A stretch of DNA of 64,000 nt. Origin: Sympetrum striolatum. Taxonomy: Eukaryota; Arthropoda; Insecta; Odonata; Libellulidae. The stretch spans positions 2,728,001-2,792,000 of the forward strand of contig OX388350.1 of assembly GCA_947579665.1 (NCBI GenBank), given 5' to 3'. The notes below the pieces were generated by a model. It saw only the letters and a program-made list of their open reading frames with translations, was not told the DNA's origin and ran no database searches. Made by a program: the position numbers and the translations under genes. Below are positions 32,751 to 44,900 of the stretch, piece after piece. Positions within the stretch are counted from its first letter, which is position 1. Each line of letters starts with the position of its first letter.

Positions 32751-35700
32751 TTTTGCCACTTTCGTCAATCCCCTTCGTTTTATAACTGATTTCGTTTGTG
32801 TATTTCGATAAAAACGTTTTCTAATCTCCCAATCTAATCTTCCGCTCTTAGCAAATATTTCAATGTATCACGTAAGTCCGTCAATTTGTATTCCGATGAC
32901 ATTGAAAAGGAGAAATAAAATGATATATCGAATGAGATAATCAGGCAGTCGTGTTTCGTTTGGGGCCTTTTTTTAATCGAGGTTATCGCCATTTCGAAAG
33001 GCCAATCGATAACAAAACTGAGAATTTATTTTGGGTACATTTATTCTTTTGAAATATCCTGCACATCTCTCATTCGGAGATTATTCGGCCTTTATTTTTC
33101 CGTCAATTAGGAGAGGAAAGTCTGCGATGGAAAAGTACCTTCTATGCATCGCAACCGGAAGTTGAGTGAACTGGATACAGAGAGTAGGGGAGTGTATTAG
33201 CGTCAGCGTAATGTTGTCATGTAATCATCCGTCAAATTTGTCTGCCGTGCGACTTCTTCGGAGGAAACCGAGCGTCGCATGACGTCGTTCATGTCAACGG
33301 TTGCGGTTTTAGTTTCACCTTTTTAAGCATACATGTGAGATACGCGTATGCATTGAGATTTTTTCCTAAATGCTTTATTTTATGGTTTGGGCTGACAATG
33401 AGCCATAGTTTCGTTGGAGTGCTCATCTAAGATCCGACGCAATGCAATGACCCAATTATCACGCTTTTGATGGAATCCCGTTTGAGACGTGACACTCTGC
33501 CGAGGACAATATTGGAAGGGAAGGAAGTAGAGGATCATAGAAACCTAATAGGGATGGCTGCGAAACACGGGCAGCAACATGGAGGCAATTACAAGCAGTG
33601 GAGATGTGACACGGTGAAAATGTTCATCACGAGTAGTTGCACTTCGTAGAGCAGGCAAATGTTGAGTTCTGTATAAAACTTTGATAAGAAGACAAGGGGA
33701 ATTGGAGGCGTGATCGTCATCTGAAGGCAAGGGAATGGGGAATTGTGCTGGTAGACCTTGGTTGGATTACAAGGTAAAGGGAAATATTAAGGTTAGGAAG
33801 AGATTCGGTGGGACGGCTTGAGGGGCCGCAAAAAACAATCCTTGGATTCTTGAGGGCTAATTTGATGAATATATTTCTCTAAAGTCATACTTTTTCTGAG
33901 AATTTCGTGTTAGCAGTCCCAACGTTGTTACTAAAACAGGTAATTATCGAACTGGTTTCTGAGCAAATCACAGAAGTGTCCGGAAATATTTGCTAATGAA
34001 AATGATCTTCAGATGGCGGAAGAATACCAATAAAATAATTCATCGCTCAAATTGCTCCAATTCGGTTTGTTTCGTGGCGTTTTAACCGTTCCTGTACGTG
34101 CTGCGTATATTGGCATTGCTGTCCGTTAAGTTACAATCTCTAATGCTGATCCTCATCCCAAGCACCATTAGATAATCACAGTCCTGGAGCAGTGGGTAAG
34201 GAATGAGGGAAAGGACCTTAATTAAGCAAAGAAAGGTATCCTTAAAAGTAGTGCTGTCATCTCATCGTGGAATGAGTTGAAGATAACCTTAGCAATCCCA
34301 TTCTCCCTTATCGATGCTCTTAAAAATCAATTCATTAACATAATTTACGTGCTTATTATATCGAAACGTCATCCTTTTTTAGGTATTTCAGTGTAGAATG
34401 ACAGCCTGTATTTCGATTTTGCCCTGAAAGCCTTTCCATGCTCATCTACGGTAGCATAGTTTTCCATCGGCAATTCTTCGTAGTTCGCGAAGGTTTCTTT
34501 ATTTTCAGAAAGTCAGTTTTCCACGGAGTACATTGGAGAGAGACATTCGAGAAAGGCTCTTTGTTCGCTAATGAGAAGCACTAGTTTGTCAGCTTTTATT
34601 TTGTTCAGAGAACGCGTTCCTTAATGACGCGGTAGAGTGATGCACCGAACTCAATTATTTGATAAAAACGATTCGAAGAAAGGAATTGTTCCCAGCGGAG
34701 GCACGTGGACTTGTTTACTTTCTTTCCAACTCTGTTATCTACGCATTCTGATCCAATTACGCGGTAATCACCAACTAATTGTATCTTAGCGGGAATTCAG
34801 ATGGTATTTAGTGTGTGCCTAATCATGCGCCTATTCTTTACGCTGCTCTTTGCTAGTGGAAAAATACAGGATAATTAGATAAAACTATTTATCTCGAGTA
34901 TTTGGTTATATTCATGGCACAAGGTCGAGGAACGTGTACCATTTACATCTGTGGAAGTTATTTTAGTGGCTGTAATAACATGAAATCTACTAAGTTATGG
35001 ATAATACGGAATAATACCATTAATCATGCTCACTTCAAAGAATGATAAATATGGCTACTTCATCTTCTACCGAGGAAGTTTCTTACTTTTGGACTTCATT
35101 CTGGATGGCCAATGGAAGGACGAATTACTCCCACTCGTAAGTCTTTTGTTAGTCTTTAGAAATAACTTTGGATATTGTGGTCGAATCATTTAATTATTTA
35201 GTTTTGGTTATATCCGATTCTGTACAGTTCTGCCTTAAATGAGTATTTGCTCAGTTTATTTCGTTGATCACTCATCATCGGTATGACATTGAGGAAAGAG
35301 AAAGGCTGACGGCTATCACCTTTCGGTTTGTTTTCATTTTTGAGTTCCTTTCGCTTTGAAGAACAGTATAACCAATGGATGCTGTGCCCGGAGTCTGTAT
35401 GTGAACACACGTTTATCCTTATAGTTAGAACGTTGCAGAACCAGTTGAGGTGGGAATGACGAGTCTTCCCGTCATCATCGCGTCTTCATCCGCAATACCT
35501 TTCGAATGCGTTTTGAGTTCTTCTCATACAATATGAGACGGCCTTGAATCAAATTAGGAGGCTAAACTCAGTCGAGGTATTTCAAGGACACCCAAAAGCA
35601 CTTCCCCTTATGATCAATTTCACGGAAACACGGCGCTCCTTTTTTTTGGATCGTAAGAAAAATGAAAATCCTTGTCTGGGTGCTTAATAATTGGAGGGAC

Positions 35701-36787
35701 GCTATGGAGCAGTCTTTTTGGGCGAAATCTCTCTGGGAATCGAGGAAATATTTCGAAAGGAACAATCGCCCGGAATACGAGTCGTGACCTTCGAGAGTCG
35801 TCTGGAGGAAAGCCATTAAAATAGAAATTAAAAATCGCTTTGAGGTTCTCTGCAGACCACTTTCGCTATCGCAGTTACATCGATAAAAGCAATGCCCTTT
35901 CGCTCTTTAACTCTTTCGATGGCTATTTCTGTAGACGTTTCAATTGTGACTAAATGTGGCTTCGCTGGACTTTAACACTTGTGAAGGCCTTTCTTCGCTC
36001 TCTTTTTCCGAACAGTTTATTTCTGTCTTTTTTATCATACAGATCGTTTCTCTTCAAATGGGTTTCTTTGATTTTCTATCCTTTATTTTTATTTATAGTA
36101 TTCCACATTTACCGGTGTTATTTCACATTTTGAGCTTTCCTTGCCGATCATTCCGAGGCAATTTTATAGGAAATATTTGAACATACAATGAAAACACATC
36201 TACTTCTACAGCTGCATTAATTCTCTGTAAATCGCTTTTCGGTATGTGCCATGGGGTGTGAACACCGCGCGTTCTAATTATTTCTTTGGTTACTCTTCTT
36301 ATCACTCTCGGAAAGAATGAATTCTTGTAATTTATAACTTATATGTCTTAGCATAATTTCTGTCTTTATGCTTATTGCCTGATTCGCTGGGAGGTTGCAT
36401 GATAGCGGTTACGTCTTCCGCAAGTGTACTTTTCTTGATTTTATCCGTCCAGTCGCAGCCTAGCTTCTAATCTCCTTTCTTTCAAACATTCTCAACCTGC
36501 GTCAGAGGGTATTTTCTGTAACGCTTGCTTTTTTATCGTAGCATTTTTTACAAAACTTATCCATCGCATTGCGCTTCATTTTCTCTATTTCGCGTATACT
36601 ATTTTTTTCTGTCAAATCCCATATAATTTCCACATTATACAAATGGGTATGGCCAATGTGGAATAACTTCACTCTCTCACCAATTCATCTCATATACTGA
36701 CAAGGGATTTTATAGAGGCGAGATTTTTAATTAAATTTAGCTTTAATACAACAGGTAAGACTGAGGAAAAACCGTTAGATAATTTAA
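32751..36787. other. Noncoding stretch, nothing recognised
   Basis: AT-rich with short frames only. A TGACGTCG half-match to CRE lies near 33281. No exon or clear repeat recognised. Confidence 0.4.
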
Positions 36788-36856
36788 GACCGGCTATCGG
36801 GAGACCCTCGTTCGAGTCCCGGTCTTGTCGGACCTTGTCCGTTCTCCCTTGAGATG
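36788..36856 (+). repeat. tRNA-derived SINE fragment
   Basis: Only the 3' half of the tRNA-like head is kept: CCGGCTATCGGGAGAC, then TTCGAGTCCCGG and GTCTTGTCGG. The body that follows, TTGTCCGTTCTCCCTTGAGA, resembles the body after the heads at 50.6-50.9 and 58.6 kb. Shared body sequence is what marks these as a SINE family and not separate tRNA pseudogenes. Confidence 0.65.
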
Positions 36857-37829
36857 GAATAAGTTGGGCATTTTGAGTAGAATCTCCAATTCGCAGTAAT
36901 CTGTCGAGAGTTAGGAGACTCGTGTTCATTTCATTACCTTTTCCAGGTTCCGTTTTCTAACATAATTTGAAAATCGCGGCTGTTTTAAGATATATACACG
37001 TTTTATTTTTCAGTCCGAAACGTATTGTATGTACGCATTATGCTGCGTCCGTTATGCGAGTATTCGTGGAGTGTATAAAGGCGTTATTTGAGCGTCGATC
37101 GCCGGTCAATAAACGGCGGAAAAGGAGTGAAATTGGCGAATGTTAATCTAGCGCGTCTCGCTCGGAGATTACGTCAATCCAGTTCCGCACGGCGCGCTTC
37201 AACTTTTCGGTTAATCCCCAGAGAGGCGGTTTATCCCGAGTCCAATGGCGGACCGAATGACAAAGTAAATTACGCCGTCCCTCGCGAATTATGCGCAAAT
37301 AAAAAGGGCCAAAGCTAAGGTTTGCGTAATAATTATCGTAGTATAACAAGGGGAATCTCCATCATCGCCTAATCCACAGAGTAAATCCAGCCGTGTTTAC
37401 GCCGGAAATACGCAATGGCTGTCGGGAAGAAGTCGATTCTTAGCGATTTGCGGGCCAAATTAAACGAGGATTTGCTTCGTTCGCCGTAATTGAAGTAACC
37501 CTGCGCTATTCGGAACCCTTAACCGAGTTATTCATTTGCTGGAGTAACGAGGTTTCGCCCGTGTCTGGTGGAGGCAAACACTTTTAAGAGGAGGCAATAA
37601 ACTTGCTTTTCAACTCCAAGAAAACCCTCTGAAAACCTGGTGGGAAAGCTCTCAACGGAATCACAACAGTTCCTCCTTTTACTCTGTGTGCCCTGAATTA
37701 TTCTGTTTACCTCAATTGAAATGTGCGTTGTTGGTGGCGTTTAAGTCGTTAAACATTGAAATCGCATTTTCTAGCGTGGTCGAGGAAATAATTTCTTCTT
37801 ACAGTATGATTAGTGGAATATTTATCATT

Positions 37830-38020
37830 TAAGTAAAAGTAGAAGTCATACCTGGCTGGGGTTTGAACCCAGTTCTTCCTTTTCCCTCCCAGATGCTCTT
37901 TTCGATTGGCCATCCATGCAAAGCAGTCTTACAACATGTTTAGGGAAGCTGTAGCAATTGAATCCCATCTGAAGTCATCTGGGTTCGAATCCCAGTTTAT
38001 TATGACTTTTACACTTACGT
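37830..38020. repeat. Head-to-head pair of tRNA-like SINE remnants
   Basis: A minus-strand B-box (GGGTTTGAACCCA, about 37859-37871) and a plus-strand one (CTGGGTTCGAATCCCAG, about 37979-37995) face away from each other. Each is followed, within about 10 bases of its T-arm, by the same tail start, TATGACTT(C/T)TAC. That shared tail argues for one family inserted twice in opposite directions. The 5' halves of the heads are poorly preserved. Confidence 0.55.
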
Positions 38021-40448
38021 CTATTCCATGCGGTATCACAGGACCAAGACGTAGCATGATATTTTGATTATTTCCATTTTCCTGCTGAAGATACAGATTT
38101 ACAAGGAAAATAATTGTAAATTTATGAGCAAGATTTCCTTCTACGAATCCACTCGCACGGCACCATATAATTAATGCCTTTTCCGCATCAATTATTGAAT
38201 TAAATTCTGTTAACTCCGTTAGTAGTATTTCTAGTAGACTTCCTTTTTGGATTTGGGCGGATCGTTTCCGATACGTTGGGTAACAAGTTTCGTCCAAAGA
38301 GTCGGAAAAAGCTTCTTGTTAAATTATCCTCGTATTTGTGATCCAAAATTAAAATCATCATATTGTAGTTTATAAATTAATGAATTCAATGTTATTAATT
38401 TATGAAGAGAGATAATCATTCCGAGAAAATTGTGCTGCAGATATTCAGGTATTGCGTCATAAGTTTTTAAAGAATAATTTTGCCGGAGGAAAAGATTCAG
38501 AATTTTGATGGAGTTGAAGAGCAATTTAGGTCGCTAATTCCGTTCTTTAATTAATGAAAGTGGCGATGTTTGTTGGCTATTTTTAATTTATACCTTAATT
38601 TAATGAATATTTTGCTTGAATTACAATTTGAAAACCTTCTAATCTATTTTTGGACGCCATTATGTGGAAGATGAAATCTGTTTTATCCGTTCTGCTCTTT
38701 TCTTTCAGCGATGTTTCTCCCGAGTTTTCTCGAAGGATACTTTTATACAATGAAGGGGTCGCAGCTCCTTTTCATTCCAATGCATTTTTTTCTATACTAC
38801 TTGGACCCTCTTAAGAAAGATGCAACCTTTCACCAAGTTGTTGAAATTCACCCTATCACATGAGACAGCCATCTTCGTACTATCAATTCAGCATCGATCT
38901 CGATTGAGATTTTCCTTCAGGAAAAAATCAAGATTTTAGTTGCAATAACAGTCTAGGTCGTCAAATGTAAGAGTTGCCGAAAACGTATTATTTTGGGATG
39001 TTTCGGTTTTTGATCAAATCCTTGCAATTTATAATCATGTTGATATTAAACGAAGAAGATTTGCTAATCCGCAGAGAAATACAATAATTTTAAAGAGTGT
39101 TATTTTAACCATTTTCTAAAGTACATGAGACGTGGATTATGGGGTATAGAGTTAAAAGCAAAATCATTTATTATGAAGCATTTGCATCATGCTTCCCTTT
39201 CCTTGGTGGACAGACAATCATTTTTTATTCAATTACTCATTGGTGGTAGGTATTCACAGTACATCCACATAATTTACTAGATATGTATCGCTTAATCAAG
39301 TTTCATATCTTATTTCCAGCATTTACTGGATAAAGATCGAAAATGCAGTATTTTTCAAGATGAAAATAAGAGGAAGTTGAAGTGCATACACCAACTCCCG
39401 CATTACTTCGTCATATTTAAATTCGTGGAAAAGTTCAGAGGCAATAATTCATTTCTACGCTCCTACAGAAAGTTACTACACCTCGAACTAGGATTCTGGG
39501 GTTTTTGTACGCGTGTTTTAACTTTTTCCTTGAGTAATGACCAGTGACTTAACACTTACCTGTTGCCTAAGTCATCTCTGTATGTACTCTGTATTTATTG
39601 TGGAAGTGTGAATCTAAAATTGCCTATTTGATGAAATCCTTTGATAACGATTTCCTTATTCATTTTCGGCCGAAAAAATGAAGGAAAAATAAGTCTTGTA
39701 AATATTCACCCTGAAAACGATTTAAAATTTCAAGATTCGAGTCAGATTGTCCGATAAGCTTTTGATTTCTAATTATAACAATATCCGCTTTCTATCATTA
39801 ACCATCTGTGGTTATCAGACATTTACGCATCCATGGATCCATCCGCTGACTCTTAAATTCAACTTTATAAAATGAATTTCTGTGAACGATAAGTTCAAAC
39901 TTGGGAAAAAGTCAAGGCTATTCGATTTCATTCCTACACTTCAGATGGATTTTATTTTCCATTTTGAGACTAGAGGAAATCTGTCACCGAACTGGTCCTT
40001 CATAAACAGCTCTTAGCACTTGCATTTGTTTCCATTAGCAACGCTCTGTTCGTGATCTTTTGATTTGGAGACATCTGTTTCGTGGAGCCAACGACTTCGT
40101 GCCTCGGGAGCAGATGCCGTTTTAGCGCTTTTCTCACCATATTTATCGCCTTCGCGGTTTTTCTTTCCCTTTGTTGCGACGAAGGTTCGTTGGCGTTTTC
40201 ATCCGAACTATTAGAGAAATGGAGAGAACCATTTGCGGAATCTAGTACTAAATTTGTCAGTTTTTTCGAAGCTCAGGCAAACAAATGCGTTTTCCCATTC
40301 GGCACCTGTTAGTCTTTCTTCTTTGTGAGTGGACTTTCCAACGAAAAAACTAAGAATTTTGAGTTTGTTCTTGTCCAATCGCTATCTAAGATCGAAAACA
40401 CGACACATTTCTACTTCTGCATCAACATTGATTCCTTGCAAGCAGCTT

Positions 40449-40545
40449 ATCTGCTTTTGGCAGGGCATGTAAACACAGTGCGATCAGCTTAAACCTAATG
40501 TTTATTGGTGTCGCGGATCGTTCGCGGAAAGAAAGAGATTCTAAA
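40449..40545 (+). repeat. Dispersed repeat, copy A
   Basis: ATCTGCTTTTGGCAGGGCAT followed by GTAAACAC aligns with ATCAGCGTTTGGCAGGGGAT followed by GCAAACAC at 55481. Weaker similarity continues to GTGTCGCGGATCG...GGAAAGAAAG. The family is unknown to me. Confidence 0.45.
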
Positions 40546-41109
40546 ATGATTCTTTTTCGTGTCTCATATTTGGTTCTATTTATTGGGTAACAGTAGCGGT
40601 CGCGCAGTTTATATCACGGCTTCTTCAAACGTCCTTTTTTTAAATTTATGTAGCTATCGCAACCTAGTTTCTTATCTTCTTTCTTTTCAAGATTCTATGC
40701 ATACATCTACGCGCGTTTTAGGACGTCGAATTCTTTTCGCATATACTGGCGGATATGGTCTGCCACTTCCTTTTTTTAATTTAAACCATTCAAAACAGTA
40801 AAATAATGAAAGGTGATGACGGGGCCAGAAACTTGTATTTCGTTCCTGTAGATCTGTCCATTCGCCAAGTTATTTTCAATCTGTCACGTTTGATCAGGAT
40901 TATAAATTTTAGAGGAGGATCTGGATTTAAACTTCCACTGTCGACAAACTTATCGATTTCTATTTATACTTGTCTGCGCAATGAATACGAAGGTTTATAA
41001 AATCATGCTGTCTCTCTCTGAAGTCATCATGCTTATTGGGTTCTCTAGCAAAAGCCTTGGAGAGGGAATAAGGGTTACTTGGTTCGGTATAAGTAGAAAT
41101 ATTATAGCA

Positions 41110-41995
41110 CAATTGCTGAATGGATGTCGATACTCATGAAATTTAAGTTGTTACCAAACGACTGCTATTCTTTACTAGGAACACAGCGAGTATGGCTGTA
41201 ATAAATGGCATCATCATCAGATATTTAGTTAAAAAAATCTGATGTGGCCAACGCATGACTTTTTCCATATTTATTGAAAACAGAAGCCTATGCCTACATT
41301 GCATTTTGACAGAGATATGTATGAAAATCTTCCATTTCTGGATAAACAACAACTTCCGGTTAACCATTATTCAAGAATAACTCCTAAACAATCAGTATAA
41401 CAAAAAATGTTTCAAACAAAAGTTGTAGTAAAGTACATTATCTATAATTTTTGTATGTAATTATATATACCTACATTGCATTCTGACAGAGATATCTAAG
41501 AAACAAATTTTTGTTCCGGATAAACCGCAACTTTCGGTTTAACCCATTCGGATCGGAGGCCGCCGATCGGCGGCCTCGCCGACGGTACCCAGGAGCGGAG
41601 GCCGCCCATCGGCGGCCCATTTCTAATATATTCTCTAATTGTTCAAATTGTTCAAATTTTTTTTTCTTTATTGATATTCACTATAAAGTATATAAATCTA
41701 CTAGAAAACATAAAAATTAGATTCCATTTCTGACGAAAGTATTAAAATTGCTAGCCGATCTGAATGGGTTAAGCGATATTCATCAAAAACTAACCAGCTC
41801 TTGGCATTGTTAGGGAAATAGTAAATATGAATTTTGGAAATGATCGGATAATTACTTGTTAAGATAGAGCGCCCACAAACATTTTTACCACAGACAGACA
41901 TGTTCGGGAAACTAGCGAAAACGAGCTCTATTCTCGAAGTTTTTGCGAATACAATACTTTCTCTATACTACGTATAGGGAGAAAGTAAAAAACAC
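41110..41995 (-). repeat. AT-rich dispersed repeat with a terminal hairpin and internal 177-bp periodicity
   Basis: CCTACATTGCATT..GACAGAGATAT at 41293 recurs at 41470, 177 bases later, and similarity continues to CAACTT(C/T)CGGTT. On the right, TACTTTCTCTATA (41955-41967) pairs with TATAGGGAGAAAGTA (41973-41987). Between them, on the minus strand, ATGTCTGTCTGTGG is followed by an AT-rich run. I recall similar AGAAAGTA...GTCTGTCTG arrangements in other animal repeats but cannot name the family. A piggyBac-type element is inserted in it. Confidence 0.5.
41543..41768. mobile_element. piggyBac-type MITE with TTAA target duplication
   Basis: TTAA at 41539-41542 and 41769-41772 flanks a 226-bp element beginning CCCATTCGGATCGG and ending CCGATCTGAATGGG, a 14-bp inverted repeat with one mismatch. 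TTAA duplication with CCC...GGG ends is the hallmark of piggyBac elements. No transposase is present. Inside the left end, AGGCCGCCGATCGGCGGCCT (41557-41576) is a perfect 20-bp palindrome, repeated imperfectly at 41598-41617. Confidence 0.8.
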
Positions 41996-44900
41996 CTAAT
42001 CCTGCGTATGATTATGACGATAACATGGTTGCTATGGTTTTCCTAAACTTGGTGACAGCGCAATATTTTTCCAAGTGCAGTCTTGTAGAGCGCATTTGCG
42101 GAAGGCCCCCTATTTATCGAGGCATTCAAAAGCCTTTAGCTTTAGTTTCCACAAATAGATGAATGATTTAGATATACTGAATCGTATTTAGTAGGATTAC
42201 ATGACTCATTTCGCCATTTTATTAAAAAAATCACGACATTTGCTAATTAGAACTTTTCTAGCCAATAAGGGCGTGTTGTTTTGTTAACATAAGAACCCGC
42301 AGTAATTTTCTTGGCAATCAAAAATGCAAGGTATGAAGGGAGGCCATGGTCCAAAGGACGACACTAATTATTGCTTAATTATGAATTACAGCAAAGATAA
42401 GGCCAAAGAAACCAATCAACGAGGAATGACCGAGAATCAGCGTATTTTATGCTTCGTAATATCACAAACATGGACAAGAATCAAGCAATTAAATCAAGGA
42501 TATGTACATCGTCTCTCATCCACTGCAAAAGGACAAATGACATTCGATTCACCAAAATATGATAGTGGGAACACAAATGGATGTATCATTTACTTATTGT
42601 CTAATCAATGAGTAATTTGATTTGGCAGTATGTATCCTAGAATCATTCTTCTCTGTAGCTGCAGCCATATCATTTGACAGACGAATTCACTATCGATTCA
42701 GCTACTTCAGCATAAAGGAATATGAGCAGGATTCGCAAACTATAAACCAATCAAATGTCCTCATGGTCCTACATCTGTCCATCAAACAGTGCAGCATCAT
42801 GAAAATCGAATAGCATTTCGTTTGGGTTTTGGCGGATTTTCTGCCATTTCGCCTTTCTCCATCTCCGATTCCCATGTCCGTTATACTTGGTTTCGTCTTT
42901 TTTAATTCCATAAAATTCCGCCAGTCTCTATTCCGTCGCCACTTCGACCTTTTGGTGTGTCAAAGTTATCTTTGCCGACATTAGAGGGATAAGTGATGGA
43001 AATTCGTCCGTGATTCGAGAGAGCACCTTTGATAGTCGATAGGCCCCAAATTAGCCTTCTCTTTGACGCCACCGCTTTATTTTGCGCCGTTTCGGAGTCA
43101 CTTTCCAAACAAGTGAAGTGCGCGCTGCGTAATTTGGCCAAAGGAATGCTGGCGGTGCGTTTAAGTGATTCCGAATCTAAGCCTAATGTTATCGCTGTTT
43201 TTAACCCTTTGGAGGAAACAGAACGACCTTAATGCAGGAAAATTTGCAGCATCCCTGGACCAGGTTGCGACACGAGAAACTAATGGCCTAGGCCATTTTA
43301 AGGGATCTCTATTCCCTCGGTGTTTCAGGAGCCGAAATGGGGGAACCGATTCAGTTAGTGAATGTGCGATACACACTTTTCGTATTTGATTGGTCTTCAG
43401 GAAAGAAGTCATTTTTCTTGCTGTAACTCCTCAGTCGGATAAATTTAATATACTGTAGGTCGGTATGATTTAACATAAATATTATTTGTTTAGCATTAAC
43501 AATTGACTAAAATCTTAATAAAATCGATTTAACCTTTCTCATTACTTTTATTTGAGGATATTCCTCTTTAAAATTAAACTGTAAATACTTTCGTCGATTG
43601 TCAATCGAAGGCCTCGACAAAGGAGGATCCTCGTGAGGTTTTCTGAGGGTTTGGTGTTTACTAATTTTCATTGCAAATTTCGCATGAATTGTAGTAAAAA
43701 AATCATAATTCAGCATCATAAAATATGTAAAATCATTAGCTTATGGTAATAATATGGAAAGAGAATGGTTTAATTTTCTAAATTCACCTTTAATATTTAA
43801 ACCATTCTCACAATCGGAATGGTAGTACATAATGTCCCGGTTGGGAATCTCTAACTTCACCTTTGTCTCCGCCATTGGTCAATTGGTCGCGACAATTTCA
43901 CCAAACGGTTAATAACAAACAAGTGAATGCGGTGTCTAGAACCCATTGGTTCACACAATTACAGGTATTTCTATTTCAGTCAGAATTCTCTTCATTTAGG
44001 CCTATAAAAATGGCCGAATTATGATTATTTCGTTTAAATTCCTGAAACAGTGCAGATATTAAAACTGACGTAAATTCAGTGAGATCGCAATTGGATATTT
44101 CACGAAAGTAAGGGAGGGTATGAGGCGCAATCAACGATGTTTGTGAAGTGGGAACTGAGCTCTTCGCCGAATGCTCAACTGAGTCCAGGTAAATTGAAAC
44201 AAGGAATGTAAGGGAAACAGCGCTGGTCCAGCTGTGCTCTTTAGATCTCTTGATTTGTTGCAGCGCGTCTCTTTCCGTGGAATCGATTACTGCCCCTTGA
44301 GATGCACTGCAAGATCCATCACTTGACCACCTGCGCAAACCTCATCCTCTGAGGAATTTCATTACCTTCGACGGAGAATATGTTTCATTTGAACTGCTTC
44401 CTCATCCTATTTCTAACTCTCCCTTCAACACCTACGAACTTCCTTCTCTCCTCCTTTCATCTCTCTCGCTATCTAGTAACAGGGAATTTATCTATTTCAT
44501 TGAATTCTGGGATATTTGACGATTACTCCTCTAATACTGAATGTATGCTCAATGTTCTCTCTGCAGTGCCACTATTCAGGAAGTCTTCCTCCTTTTATCT
44601 ATTACGTTTAACTTTCAGTAAGTGTATGACTAAAAATGCTTTTATCGAATTTTATAATGTACACTCTGAGGCTTTAATTATCTATACATTTATATCTATA
44701 CTCCTTCAATCACCACAGTATATACAATATCAAACACCTTCTTTTTCCTTAGCATATCAATGGTATTTTGGAAGCGTCAATAAAGTCAATCAGATTGTAT
44801 TTCTATTTAAATTCTGTATCGGGTTTAACCAAACATCTTTTATAAGATACGTCTTTAATGAATATCTATCGGCAATAATGAAGCTTATAACACGTCAGTT

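Larger units (their letters stand above)
36857..41109. other. Noncoding stretch with a GC-richer block at 37.08-37.52 kb
   Basis: The block 37085-37520 is richer in G+C than its surroundings with no recognisable exon and could be regulatory DNA. Two tRNA-like heads face outward at 37.83-38.01 kb. A segment at 40449-40545 is similar to 55481-55575. No gene recognised. Confidence 0.4.

Noticed and set aside
40082..40312. Small secreted protein with a hydrophobic N-terminus
   Set aside because: The frame starts at GTG, has no ATG in suitable position, no splice or promoter context and no family resemblance.
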